Shown here in pieces: positions 1 to 7,716 of a stretch of 64,000 nucleotides of DNA (positions within the stretch are counted from its first letter, which is position 1; every line of letters begins with the position of its first letter). Where the stretch lies: contig NZ_CP100001.1 of assembly GCF_024138165.1 (NCBI RefSeq), forward strand, positions 310,001 to 374,000. Reading direction: 5' to 3'. The notes below the pieces were generated by a model. That model saw nothing but the letters and a program-made list of their open reading frames with translations. It searched no databases and was not told the DNA's origin. A program made the position numbers and the translations under genes. Source of the stretch: Halorussus vallis. Its GTDB lineage: Archaea; Halobacteriota; Halobacteria; Halobacteriales; Haladaptataceae.

Positions 1-208
1 AGAATTCTGAAACGGGATATTCCGCCGAGGGAACTTCTTTCTGTGCACAACCGTAAAGCTTGGTCAAGACGACGAGAGAGTCAGATTTCTCTATTTTGAC
101 TCCTTGGGGTGTTCTTATGACGTACTCGATTTCGTCGGGGGCCATGCCACTCGTCACGCGAACCCAATCTGCGACTTCGAGTACTCTTTTTAGCTGGAAT
201 TCGACCAT
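1..208 (-). CDS. Unrecognised protein, runs off the left edge
   Basis: An open frame of about 69 codons starts at an ATG at 208 and continues past base 1 without a stop, so only the N-terminus is visible. It begins MVEFQLKRVLEVADWVRV and is charged with short hydrophobic stretches and no membrane segment. An in-frame GTG at 220 overlaps the stop of a tiny upstream frame (GTGA), so the real start could be 220 or 208. I do not recognise the family. The left end of the window is less GC-rich than the rest, which may mark an island boundary. Confidence 0.55.
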   Translation of the reverse strand, partial: MVEFQLKRVLEVADWVRVTSGMAPDEIEYVIRTPQGVKIEKSDSLVVLTKLYGCAQKEVPSAEYPVSEF

Positions 209-216
209 CGGTGTTC

Positions 217-279
217 TCACTTCGTTTCTCCCTCGTCTATTTCCTCGAGGACTTCATCAAACTCTATCGTTTTCTCCAT
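217..279 (-). CDS. Possible 20-residue coupled leader peptide
   Basis: ATG at 279 opens a 20-codon frame, MEKTIEFDEVLEEIDEGETK, whose TGA overlaps a GTG start candidate of the next frame (GTGA). The peptide is strongly acidic, as haloarchaeal proteins are, and an in-frame stop lies upstream at 310-312, so it is not the tail of a longer gene. It could be a coupled micro-ORF or chance. No function can be given. Confidence 0.3.
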   Translation of the reverse strand: MEKTIEFDEVLEEIDEGETK

Positions 280-293
280 ATCACTACTTAATT

Positions 294-311
294 GGCCTTG
301 TTGAAACCATC
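294..311. repeat. IS-end-like motif, copy 1
   Basis: GGCCTTGTTGAAACCATC resembles the GGCTTTGTTGAA-type termini of IS5-class elements. A near copy (GGGCTTCGTTGAACCCATC) lies at 831-849 in the same orientation. An intact element would have the two in inverted orientation, so these are more likely remnants of two insertions or an internally deleted composite. The truncated Nudix gene lies between them. Confidence 0.35.
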
Positions 312-426
312 AATAGGTGATAGGTTTTGGGAGTTCTACTGAGTACCCGGGCCCATTCGGCAGTTCTCGAGCATGAATTCCTAGAAATTAAGCATGGAGT
401 CCGATACGTCTACACGAGCAAATTAG

Positions 427-819
427 ATGACCAAACGAAAGCCGAGTTACTGCCCGTATTGTGGGGCAGTGCTCGTAACCAGATCGTTCGAAGAACGCGA
501 GCGACGATTCTGTCCGACGTGCCAGGAGTGTATCTTTCAGAATCCAGTTCCGGTCGCCCGCGTCGTCGCCCTCGACGGCGACAGGGCTCTGTTCGTCAAA
601 CGTGCCCAGTCTCCCTATCAGGAGGCATGGACGATACCGGGTGGCATCTTGGAAGTCGATGAGTCGGCGGCACTCGGAGCGTCGCGAGAACTCCAAGAGG
701 AAGCCCTCGTACGCACGTCCACTGGCTCGATCTCCGGTGTCTCGAAGCTGCATTTGAACGTATCCGGGGAGAAGAGCGCGAATTCACCCATCGGTCCTGA
801 CTACCCTACTTTTCAATAA
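427..819 (+). CDS. Zinc-ribbon Nudix hydrolase, C-terminally truncated
   Basis: The N-terminus carries a CxxC...CxxC zinc ribbon (Cys9, 12, 29, 32), followed by the first strands of a Nudix fold and a recognisable Nudix box at residues 72-94 (G-x5-E-x7-RELQEE). Nudix proteins hydrolyse nucleoside diphosphates linked to another moiety. Right after the box the sequence stops resembling the family and ends at 130 residues, where full-length relatives have roughly 40-50 more. The Gly normally found in the EExG end of the box is Leu. In another frame the same DNA encodes a coherent-looking unrelated tail ending at 798-800, so the 5' part of a Nudix gene was probably joined to other DNA. Likely inactive. 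Confidence 0.6.
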   Translation: MTKRKPSYCPYCGAVLVTRSFEERERRFCPTCQECIFQNPVPVARVVALDGDRALFVKRAQSPYQEAWTIPGGILEVDESAALGASRELQEEALVRTSTGSISGVSKLHLNVSGEKSANSPIGPDYPTFQ

Positions 820-830
820 CGGGTCGCATT

Positions 831-849
831 GGGCTTCGTTGAACCCATC
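831..849. repeat. IS-end-like motif, copy 2
   Basis: GGGCTTCGTTGAACCCATC is a direct-orientation near copy of the motif at 294-311, about 540 bases away, just after the truncated Nudix gene. No transposase is readable between or beside the two copies. Confidence 0.35.
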
Positions 850-981
850 CCGCATGTTTGTTCCCGTCCCTTGGCTTCGGTCAGCGGCGTGAACGACCTT
901 GTTTCTCCATGTTCGGAATGGGCACAGACGTATCGTCATCGATTCCACCAAGACCACTTATTCCGCACCGTTACTGATTAG

Positions 982-1413
982 TCAACTCGTCAGTTGCTCG
1001 TAGAGTACTCCGACATCGTACCCGATGCCCTTATCGTGGACTTGCTTTTCTGCGTATCGGATGGCGTCTTCCCGCTCGTCAGGGCCTTCTCTCACGTCTT
1101 TTGCTGCAAACACTTCTCTCAGCAGTTGTTTCAGATTTTCTCGCAGTTCTCCGAACGTCGTCTGGACACTCAGACGATTTGCTTCGAATATTACCCCTGA
1201 GTCATCCCCGATAATCCGGATGGTCGAACCGGTCCCGACGAGTAGTTCACCGGGTTCTTCGTGCAAGACGTATCCGTATAGTTCGAACAATCCCATCAGA
1301 GATGTCTCCAACACGTGCGATTCAGACGCAGTACGTATCTTTACGGTCAGGTCGTCAGGAATTCCAATTCCGCTCCAACCGTCCCATTCGTTTTCAAGGT
1401 CAAATTTGATCAT
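982..1413 (-). CDS. Unrecognised 143-residue acidic protein
   Basis: Starts with ATG at 1413 (MIKFDLENEWDGW) and reads 143 residues with an acidic, soluble composition. No membrane segment, signal peptide or known motif is visible. A coiled or helical C-terminal half (residues about 85-130) follows a beta-rich N-terminal half, which is inference from residue pattern only. Codon use is less GC-biased than in the main part of the window, as in the neighbouring genes at this edge. Confidence 0.6.
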   Translation of the reverse strand: MIKFDLENEWDGWSGIGIPDDLTVKIRTASESHVLETSLMGLFELYGYVLHEEPGELLVGTGSTIRIIGDDSGVIFEANRLSVQTTFGELRENLKQLLREVFAAKDVREGPDEREDAIRYAEKQVHDKGIGYDVGVLYEQLTS

Positions 1414-1598
1414 CGTCTGATATCACTGACCAGCATGACCGGTATGGCACCTGCGCCGGTCCACTTCTCCCGCGTTCCAATTTAACGAGTACCGCGTAGT
1501 GGCTTGCAGCCACGACGAACGATGCACACGGTTGAGGAACACCACCTGACGCATCAGTAGGGTACATAGAGGAATTTCAACGTTCGGTTGGATTGTGG

Positions 1599-2144
1599 TT
1601 ACGAATTAAATTCCGTCTGCAGAGCCTCAATCTTCGTTCGAACACGTTGTTCAAATTCTATCGTGTACTCGTTTGGATATTCGATTCCGTAATTCGATAG
1701 AAACTCCTTGAGAGCTCCATAGGCGTTGTCGAACTCCGGTTCCGCTCCCCAAAAGAGACGGTTCTGCAGGCTTATCTCCTGAAATATTTCTAGGGCTTGT
1801 TCGTAATGTTCGAATGCTGCATCATCTTCCAGCATAAAATAGGCGTCCCCGAGCCACTCAGATGCTAATCCCTGGATAGTCCGTTCGGAAGACGTTTCGA
1901 GAAGAAGATAGAAGACTGGCTCCGTCATCCGAAGATGAACCTGGGCCCGTTGAAAATTGCTGGTGCGAACATCAGAGCTGATAGACTCTAACATGTGAGT
2001 CAATCCGCGACGCATTTGCGGACAATCACGATAGTTAGATTCGGCTAACCCGCGAAACGAACAGAACGCGTAAAGCTTTGCTGCTGTCTCTAACTCTCCA
2101 TCCTGCTCGGCTGCCAACGCTTTCGAAGTGAGTTCAGCGATCAT
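1599..2144 (-). CDS. Helical (TPR-like) repeat protein, function unknown
   Basis: A 181-residue, almost entirely helical protein. It begins MIAELTSKALAAEQDGELE and contains an Ala/Leu/Tyr pattern typical of tetratricopeptide helices, for example around WLGDAYFMLEDDAAFEHYEQ (residues about 94-113), followed by ALEIF. TPR-like proteins mediate protein contacts and have no catalytic role of their own. No membrane segment or signal peptide is visible. The assignment to a repeat class rests on pattern, not on a recognised family member. Confidence 0.6.
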   Translation of the reverse strand: MIAELTSKALAAEQDGELETAAKLYAFCSFRGLAESNYRDCPQMRRGLTHMLESISSDVRTSNFQRAQVHLRMTEPVFYLLLETSSERTIQGLASEWLGDAYFMLEDDAAFEHYEQALEIFQEISLQNRLFWGAEPEFDNAYGALKEFLSNYGIEYPNEYTIEFEQRVRTKIEALQTEFNS

Positions 2145-2189
2145 TTTGGCCAGGTTCTCGTTCTCGTGAAGACCGAAAATATTCAGGGC

Positions 2190-2804
2190 TTAAATTTCGA
2201 CGTCCGATTTTCCTTCTAGCGAGTTCGGAAGTCCGATTCGATAGACGACGGAGCCACCGTCAGCGGTGGTGAATTTGAGCGCCACGGTCTGACCCGCTGT
2301 CAGCGGTCGACCTCGGATAGCAGTCGCATTGAGTTCGAGCCTAGATCGGTCCGAGTCTGCGTTCAACGTGGGGAACGAGTTGTCAGTGTCACGGCCGGGC
2401 GAGATGTAGAACTGTTGGCTCTCTCCGGTCTTGACCGAGGCACTCCGGGCGTTCATCTGTCGTTCCGTCCCGGAGACGAGCGTGGTCGATTCGTTCGGCC
2501 CGTTCCACGTTATGGACACCGCTGATAGGTCGACTCCTTTCCGCCCCTTCGAGAGAACGAGGTCGAGGTTGGCTACCGTCTCGTCTTCCGTCACGTTGGC
2601 TTGTCCGCCTTCGACGTTCAGAACCTGTTCCGGGGCTCGTTTTGGTGCGTGTCCGGTGTCCGGCGAATCGAGGATACCCGACGAGGCGATTCCGAATCCG
2701 ATTCCGGCACAAAGCACGGCGGTAGTTAGTAACGCACCGATTACAGTGACAGCGTTGGCCGACTCAGCCAGTCCTGTGAGACGCTGTTTCCATTTTTGAA
2801 TCAT
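2190..2804 (-). CDS. Archaellin/pilin-like membrane-anchored protein
   Basis: I take the ATG at 2804 (MIQKWKQRLTG), 204 residues, over an upstream in-frame ATG at 2945 whose extra sequence looks non-coding. Residues about 17-40 are one hydrophobic segment. The outside domain has the archaellin-like block NLDLVLSKGRKGVDLSAVSI followed by a W and a threonine-rich turn. Archaellins are filament subunits anchored by an N-terminal helix. The usual prepilin peptidase site (KGxxGI-type) is not evident, and no fla/arl genes are nearby. It may be a cell-surface adhesin using an archaellin fold rather than a true filament subunit. Confidence 0.6.
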   Translation of the reverse strand: MIQKWKQRLTGLAESANAVTVIGALLTTAVLCAGIGFGIASSGILDSPDTGHAPKRAPEQVLNVEGGQANVTEDETVANLDLVLSKGRKGVDLSAVSITWNGPNESTTLVSGTERQMNARSASVKTGESQQFYISPGRDTDNSFPTLNADSDRSRLELNATAIRGRPLTAGQTVALKFTTADGGSVVYRIGLPNSLEGKSDVEI

Positions 2805-2821
2805 GTGACTTCCCGTAATTC

Positions 2822-3097
2822 TCACGAGTGTAGTACGCCATCGGCGAGTCCATAACAGAGTCCGAGAACGCCGATAACGAATCCGAGATGGAATCCCGTC
2901 TCCGAAGTCCACGTCTGTCCCTCTATCAGGCCGATTCCGACCCAAAGGACGTAGAGGATCGCGAACAACTCGACGAGGAGGGCTTTCTGAACCGTCACCT
3001 CTGAAACTGACAAAAAGGCGGTTAATAATCCACCGATAAGTCGTCTCGATGAATTGTGTACAACCGGTTCGATTCTATCGGTAAGTGAGGGTTGCAA
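2822..3097 (-). CDS. Small membrane protein, 91 residues
   Basis: Two or three hydrophobic helices (about residues 20-33, 38-58 and 68-88) with short charged linkers predict an integral membrane protein. It ends 17 bases before the start of the archaellin-like gene on the same strand, so the two could be co-transcribed. No family recognised. Confidence 0.55.
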   Translation of the reverse strand: MQPSLTDRIEPVVHNSSRRLIGGLLTAFLSVSEVTVQKALLVELFAILYVLWVGIGLIEGQTWTSETGFHLGFVIGVLGLCYGLADGVLHS

Positions 3098-3247
3098 CAG
3101 GGCCCGGCGAGTAGGAGCGTTCGAGTCGCCCTAGTCTACGATCGGCGCATTGTACGAACCGACAACGAACAGCAGGATAGACACAGACGTACTGGCGTTC
3201 CACAGATTCCCAAGGACGAAAGCAGAGAGTCACGAACGCACGCACGG

Positions 3248-3973
3248 ATGCCCACCCGCGACCTCACCCACCCGCTCGACGAATCGACCGCGGTCTACCC
3301 CGGCGACCCGCCGGTCCGACTCTCGCCCGCGGCGACCCACGACGAAGACGGCTATCGGGTCACCGACCTCCACCTCGGCAGCCACTCGGGGACCCACGTC
3401 GACGCGCCGAGCCACACCGAACGCGACGGGAAGGACCTGGACGAGTTCGCGGTCGACCGCTTCGCGTTCGACGCGCGACTCGTCGACTGTTCGGGGATGG
3501 GCGCGCGCCAGCCGATTCGGCGCGATGAACTGGAATCGAAGGTCGACGACGGAGAACTGAACGACGGGGAAGCGGACGACGAGGAGGTCGGCACCGCCGA
3601 CCTCCTCGTCGTCCGGACCGGGTGGGACGCCCACTGGGGCACCGACCGCTACTTCGACCACCCGTATCTAGACAGGGAGGCGGCGGCGTGGTGCGCCGAC
3701 CGCGGCCTGAGCGTGGGACTCGACGCGCTGAGTCCCGACCCCACACCCTCGTCGGGCGGGAACGAAACGTCGGAAACGGAGAGAGCGGAAGCGAAATCGT
3801 CGGCGGAACCGGACGGGGTGCCGGCCCACCGCGAACTGCTCGGCGGGGGACAACTCGTCGTGGAGAATCTGTGCGACCTCGGCGGCCTGCCCGACCGCTT
3901 CGAGGTCCGAGCCTACCCGCTCGCGCTGTCGGGAGCGGACGGAGCGCCCGTCAGGGCCGTGGCGGTGTGGTAG
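3248..3973 (+). CDS. Cyclase/kynurenine-formamidase-family hydrolase
   Basis: The start is ATG 3248 (MPTRDLTHPLDEST). The frame is open further upstream, but that part is low-quality sequence. At 241 residues it has the metal-binding signature HSGTHVDAPSH at residues 46-56, which defines the cyclase family (arylformamidase, isatin hydrolase and polyketide cyclase relatives). These are metal-dependent hydrolases, usually of amides or cyclic imides. A charged insertion rich in D, E and G lies at about residues 95-120 and a second at 160-190, as often seen in haloarchaeal orthologues. Cytoplasmic. The substrate cannot be read from the sequence. Confidence 0.85.
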   Translation: MPTRDLTHPLDESTAVYPGDPPVRLSPAATHDEDGYRVTDLHLGSHSGTHVDAPSHTERDGKDLDEFAVDRFAFDARLVDCSGMGARQPIRRDELESKVDDGELNDGEADDEEVGTADLLVVRTGWDAHWGTDRYFDHPYLDREAAAWCADRGLSVGLDALSPDPTPSSGGNETSETERAEAKSSAEPDGVPAHRELLGGGQLVVENLCDLGGLPDRFEVRAYPLALSGADGAPVRAVAVW

Positions 3974-3998
3974 CCTCTGGTTGGTCGTCGGTTCGTCG

Positions 3999-4226
3999 TC
4001 AGTGTGTGGACGGAAGGACGTCTTTGACGGGGTAGAGGTCCTCGTGGATGCCTTCGCCGTCGCAGTCCTCGTTCGGACATCGATAGTACCAGCCGTCGTC
4101 GGTGGCCTCGGAGGACTGGAACCGTTCGCCGCACCGGCCGCAGAAGAGCCGCGAATCGAATCGTTCGGCCTCTCGCGAAAGGTCTACGTCCTTCCCCTTC
4201 TCCCGACTCTCGAGCAGTTGAGCCAT
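3999..4226 (-). CDS. Small zinc-ribbon protein
   Basis: ATG 4226 lies about 25 bases after a TATA-like stretch (4248-4258 on this strand), which favours this leaderless start over the in-frame ATG at 4262. The 75-residue product has CGRC and CPNEDC pairs, a four-cysteine zinc ribbon. It has no catalytic motif. Such proteins in haloarchaea are typically nucleic-acid or protein binding; no specific role can be assigned. Confidence 0.7.
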   Translation of the reverse strand: MAQLLESREKGKDVDLSREAERFDSRLFCGRCGERFQSSEATDDGWYYRCPNEDCDGEGIHEDLYPVKDVLPSTH

Positions 4227-4381
4227 ATCCGTATCTACCGCGTTCCAATATAAAATAGCCACTGTTTCCGGACGTACAGTGTGGTGTCACTCCACATATC
4301 CGAACCGGGAGAGGACGAACGTCGGGGAAACCGAAAGCGAGCGTCGGGTGGCGACCGGGAACGGGCGGCGACGAGGACGTG

Positions 4382-5281
4382 TCAGCGACCGCGGAGGTGG
4401 ATTCCGGCCGCGACCCCGACGAGCACGACCAGTCCGCCGAGGAAGAACACAAGCCCCGGCGGGAGCGACGACAGGGCCTCGGTTCCGCCGGCGTCGGCCA
4501 TCGCGGTGGTGGTTTCGCGCGCGGCGTCGGCGACCGTCGTCGCCTCCATCGAGCGCGTCGTCTCGGCCGCCGTCCGCGTCGCCTCCGCGGCCGTCTCCGT
4601 GGCCGCCTGTGTCGTCCGTGCCGCAGTTTCCGTCGCCGCGTCGCCGCCCCGCTCGGTGGTGGTCCGCGTCATATCGGTGACGGTGACCGACTGGTCGTCG
4701 AAACCGCCGCTCGCGCCGGTCGTCGCGTCGGCGGTCGCGTTCGCGCCCTTCGATAGCTGGTAGTCTCCGGCGTCCGCACCCGTCGTCACCTTCGCGGCGT
4801 CGCCGCTCGCGCCCGTGAAACCGACGTTCAGCCACTCGCCCGGCCGGCCGAACCGCCGCTGCACGAGGAGGCTCGACAGCCCCAGGATGCCGAGCGCGCC
4901 GAGCAGTCGCGAGAGCGCGGCTTCCAGGCCCGGCGCGTCGTCCTCGCCGCCCGCGAAGACGACCAGCGGTTTGGCCGCGGGTGCGTAGACGTTCATCTCA
5001 CGGCCCTTCTCGGAGTAGACGGTGTCGGCGACCGAGACGAGGTCGGCGTCCTCCAGCTTTTCGAGGTGGTACCGGACGTTCTGGATGGAGGTGTCGGCCG
5101 CCTCGGCGACGGCGGAGGGGGTCGCGGGTTCGTCGTACAGCGCCGCGAGGATGTCGCGGGCCGTGTCGGACTGGAGCGCCGACAGCAGGGCGTCGGCGTC
5201 GTCGCTATCGACGCCGATGACCCGCGGGTCGGTGTCCTCGCCGACGTCGGGGTCCGGGTTCGAGGGCAGGAGGTCGGCCAT
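4382..5281 (-). CDS. Membrane-tethered winged-helix transcription regulator
   Basis: 299 residues. Residues about 30-98 form an ArsR-type winged helix (DILAALYDEPATPSAVAEAA, then the recognition helix SIQNVRYHLEKLED and a wing). A first hydrophobic segment lies at about 121-141. A linker of about 130 residues, extremely rich in Ala and Thr, follows, and a second hydrophobic segment closes the protein (about 276-296). The layout suggests a cytoplasmic DNA-binding domain held at the membrane with an extracytoplasmic linker. It is transcribed divergently from coxM-coxG, and a TATA-like box at 5304-5315 sits at the right distance for a leaderless start at 5281. Its target is probably itself or the cox genes, which is inference. 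Confidence 0.85.
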   Translation of the reverse strand: MADLLPSNPDPDVGEDTDPRVIGVDSDDADALLSALQSDTARDILAALYDEPATPSAVAEAADTSIQNVRYHLEKLEDADLVSVADTVYSEKGREMNVYAPAAKPLVVFAGGEDDAPGLEAALSRLLGALGILGLSSLLVQRRFGRPGEWLNVGFTGASGDAAKVTTGADAGDYQLSKGANATADATTGASGGFDDQSVTVTDMTRTTTERGGDAATETAARTTQAATETAAEATRTAAETTRSMEATTVADAARETTTAMADAGGTEALSSLPPGLVFFLGGLVVLVGVAAGIHLRGR

Positions 5282-5544
5282 ACGGGGTCGTTTTCGCCAG
5301 GCGAGATATAATTTTGTCCCTCCGTCGCGGGCACGATTCTCCTTCGACCGGCTTTATACCGCATCCGGCTCGACGCGAGTCGGCAAAACCGACCCCCCGG
5401 GGGACGCCTCGGTACGTGAACTCACGCCAACATTTATTAGGACCCTACCTGATAGTCCGGTATCGTCTCGACGACGGCGTCTGCGACCGGACCGACGCTC
5501 CCGGTCGCACGCGAACCGCCAGCCGACTACCACCCGACACACCC
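5282..5544. promoter_or_regulatory. Divergent promoter region, regulator versus coxMG
   Basis: 263 bases without a gene. On the minus strand the TATA-like run at 5304-5315 is correctly placed for the winged-helix regulator. On the plus strand AT-rich boxes occur at 5352-5359 (CTTTATAC) and 5431-5440 (CATTTATTAG), both more than 100 bases before coxM, so a coxM transcript would carry a leader. No clear inverted repeat was found. Confidence 0.5.
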
Positions 5545-6459
5545 ATGAAACCGGCACCGTTCGAATACCACCGACCGACCACGGTCGCCGAAGCGACCGC
5601 CCTCCTCGCCGAGCACCGCGACGCCGAACTGATGGCGGGCAACCAGTCGCTCGGCATCGTGATGGCGAACCGACTGGCGACGCCCGACCACATCGTGGAC
5701 CTCGGCGGCGTCGAGGAACTCGACGGAATCGAGGAACGCGCCGACGGCGATATCGCCGTCGGCGCGATGACGACCCACCGGACCATCGAGCGCTCGGACC
5801 TGCTGGCCGAACGTCTGCCGATGCTGCCGGAGGCCGCAGCGCAGATCGCCGGCCCGAGCGTCCGCAACCGTGGGACGCTCGGCGGGAGCGTCGGCGAGGC
5901 CGACCCGGCGGGCAACTACCCCGCGGCGCTCCTCGCGCTCGACGCGACCCTCGAACTCGCGTCGGCCGAGGAGACGCGGAGCGTCCCCGTCGCCGACTAC
6001 TTCATCGCGTACATGTTCACCGACCTCGGCGAGGACGAGATCATCACGGCCGCGCGAGTGCCGACCGACCCCTTCCCGCCGGAACGGACCGGAATGGCGT
6101 TCCTCGAACTCAAGCCCGCCGCACAGACCTGGCCCACCGTGAGCGCGGCGTCGGTCGTCCGGGTCGACGACCCCGACGCCGACGACCCCGTAATCGAGGA
6201 AGTTCGGCTCGCGCTGGCGAACGCCGCCGACGTGCCGCTCCGTGTCGAGGCGGCCGAGGAGGCCCTCGAAGGAGAACCGCTCTCCGAGGAGACGCTCGAC
6301 GCGGCCGCCGCGGCCGCGACCGAGGCCGCCGACCCCGAAGCCGAGATGCACGCCGACCGCGAGTTCAAGGAGGAGGTCGCGGGCGAGTACGCGAAGCGCT
6401 CGCTCGAAACGTCCTACGAACGCGCGACGGACGGCGATTCGACCCGCAGCGACGCGTAA
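5545..6459 (+). CDS. coxM: CO-dehydrogenase-type medium subunit (FAD-binding)
   Basis: 304 residues, the usual length for the FAD subunit of molybdenum hydroxylases (CoxM, xanthine dehydrogenase FAD chain). The N-terminal FAD motif AGNQSLG is at residues 31-37 (CoxM AGGHSL equivalent) and RNRGTLGGSVGEADPAGN at 107-124 is the second FAD contact (TIGG-type). In the family this subunit passes electrons from the [2Fe-2S] small subunit to an acceptor. Only coxG follows, 15 bases downstream. The catalytic large subunit and the iron-sulfur small subunit are absent from the window. The substrate may be CO or another compound handled by a CoxL-like subunit encoded elsewhere. Confidence 0.9.
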   Translation: MKPAPFEYHRPTTVAEATALLAEHRDAELMAGNQSLGIVMANRLATPDHIVDLGGVEELDGIEERADGDIAVGAMTTHRTIERSDLLAERLPMLPEAAAQIAGPSVRNRGTLGGSVGEADPAGNYPAALLALDATLELASAEETRSVPVADYFIAYMFTDLGEDEIITAARVPTDPFPPERTGMAFLELKPAAQTWPTVSAASVVRVDDPDADDPVIEEVRLALANAADVPLRVEAAEEALEGEPLSEETLDAAAAAATEAADPEAEMHADREFKEEVAGEYAKRSLETSYERATDGDSTRSDA

Positions 6460-6474
6460 CGGAGACAGACAACG

Positions 6475-6975
6475 ATGATGGAATTCGACGGCGATTTCGA
6501 GTCAGACCTGCCCCGAGAGGAACTGTGGAAGTACTTCACCGACCCGGACGTGCTCGCAGAATGCGCGCCGGGGTGTGACAGCATCGAGATGCGGTCGCCC
6601 CACGAACTCACCGCGACCGTCGCGGTGGGCGTCGGGAGCGTCAAGCCCACCTTCGACGTCGACGCGGTGGTCACGAAGGCCGACCGGCCCGAACTACTGG
6701 AGATGCAGGCCGACGGCAACGCCTCGCGCAACGCCTTCGACCTCGTCGCCGAGATGGCGCTGGTCGAAACCGATTCGGGCGGCACTCGCGTCGACTGGGC
6801 CGCCAGGACCGAGGTTTCGGGCATGATCGCGAGCCTGGGTCAGCGCGCGCTCGGGAGCGTCACCCACAAACTCGTCAACGACTTCTTCGAGGACCTGGAG
6901 GAGAAAGCCCGCGAGGGCCAACCCGCCGAGTCGAAACTTGAAGCGAAACCGGACGCCGACGCGTCGCTGGAGTGA
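6475..6975 (+). CDS. coxG: CoxG-family SRPBCC protein
   Basis: 166 residues with the CoxG pattern: MEFDGDFESDLPREELWKYF at the start, then DPDVLAECAPGCDSIE (residues about 24-39), the family hallmark for recruiting the mature CO dehydrogenase to the membrane in bacteria. The C-terminal helix NDFFEDLEEKAREG is also typical of the SRPBCC fold. It follows coxM by 15 bases in an evident operon. ATG at 6475 or 6478 are both possible starts. Confidence 0.85.
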   Translation: MMEFDGDFESDLPREELWKYFTDPDVLAECAPGCDSIEMRSPHELTATVAVGVGSVKPTFDVDAVVTKADRPELLEMQADGNASRNAFDLVAEMALVETDSGGTRVDWAARTEVSGMIASLGQRALGSVTHKLVNDFFEDLEEKAREGQPAESKLEAKPDADASLE

Positions 6976-7035
6976 ACGGTCGGCGGTCGGGGATTCGGCG
7001 CGAGTGCGCCGGAATAGCCCGTCTTTGCCGGACGC

Positions 7036-7266
7036 CTACGACTTCGTCCGGTAGTACGGCCCGTAGAGCGCGAGCAGGAGCACCACCCACCCGACGAGCG
7101 CGGTGGCGGTACCCACGAACCCGAACCAGAGGTGGTTGCAACAGTAGTACCCCCCGCCGAACGCCCGGAGGAACTCCCGAAGTCCGTAGGCGACGAACAG
7201 ACTGCCGACGGTCGCGGCGGCCGCGTACCGGCCGAACATCGGTGTACCGGTCACGTTAACCCCCAT
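7036..7266 (-). CDS. Small membrane protein, 76 residues
   Basis: From ATG 7266 (alternative ATG 7239) the product has two hydrophobic helices (about residues 12-32 and 46-68) and a CC pair between them. It is a typical haloarchaeal small membrane protein. No family recognised; it is unlinked in strand to its neighbours. Confidence 0.55.
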   Translation of the reverse strand: MGVNVTGTPMFGRYAAAATVGSLFVAYGLREFLRAFGGGYYCCNHLWFGFVGTATALVGWVVLLLALYGPYYRTKS

Positions 7267-7333
7267 TCCCCCTAGAACATTAAAGCCATTCGGTCGAGAA
7301 CAGAACGTCGCGGGCGAGGAACGCGTCCTGAGG

Positions 7334-7525
7334 CTACTTCTGCTGTGAGAAGGCTGCGCCGAGCGCCACCCCGATACCGACCGCGAGCCACAGCCCCATA
7401 TCACCGGTCGCCGCCCCCAGCGCGACCCCGATACCCGCCCCGACCGCGATGCCGGCCCCGATTCCCGCGCCCGTGAGTCCGTCGTCCTCGTCGCCGTCCG
7501 GGGTTTCGTCGTCCACGTTCGACAT
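7334..7525 (-). CDS. Glycine-zipper small membrane protein
   Basis: The start ATG 7525 is chosen because a TTTAA box lies about 25 bases upstream, consistent with a leaderless transcript; the longer frame from 7582 would read through that promoter. The 63-residue product is an acidic head (MSNVDDETPDGDEDD) followed by two GxxxG-rich segments (GAGIGAGIAVGAGIGVALGA and a second). Glycine zippers pack helices in membranes. Function unknown. Confidence 0.6.
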   Translation of the reverse strand: MSNVDDETPDGDEDDGLTGAGIGAGIAVGAGIGVALGAATGDMGLWLAVGIGVALGAAFSQQK

Positions 7526-7716
7526 GACGGGACGGACGTCGGGCGACGGCTTAAATCGTTCGCGAAGTGACGCTTCCGACATCTTCCGCCACCGTCTTCG
7601 GCGAATCTCTGTTTGCGTTTACGTAAACGGAAACGGGAGCGGTGCCCGCCGAGAGTGCGCCGACCGGTCGACCGACGGTCGTCAGGAATTAATCGCCCTG
7701 GTCCGTTAGCACGACC

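Noticed and set aside
5022-6578. A 518-residue arginine-rich frame on the plus strand
   Set aside because: It overlaps the regulator in antisense and coxM in another frame; no motif.
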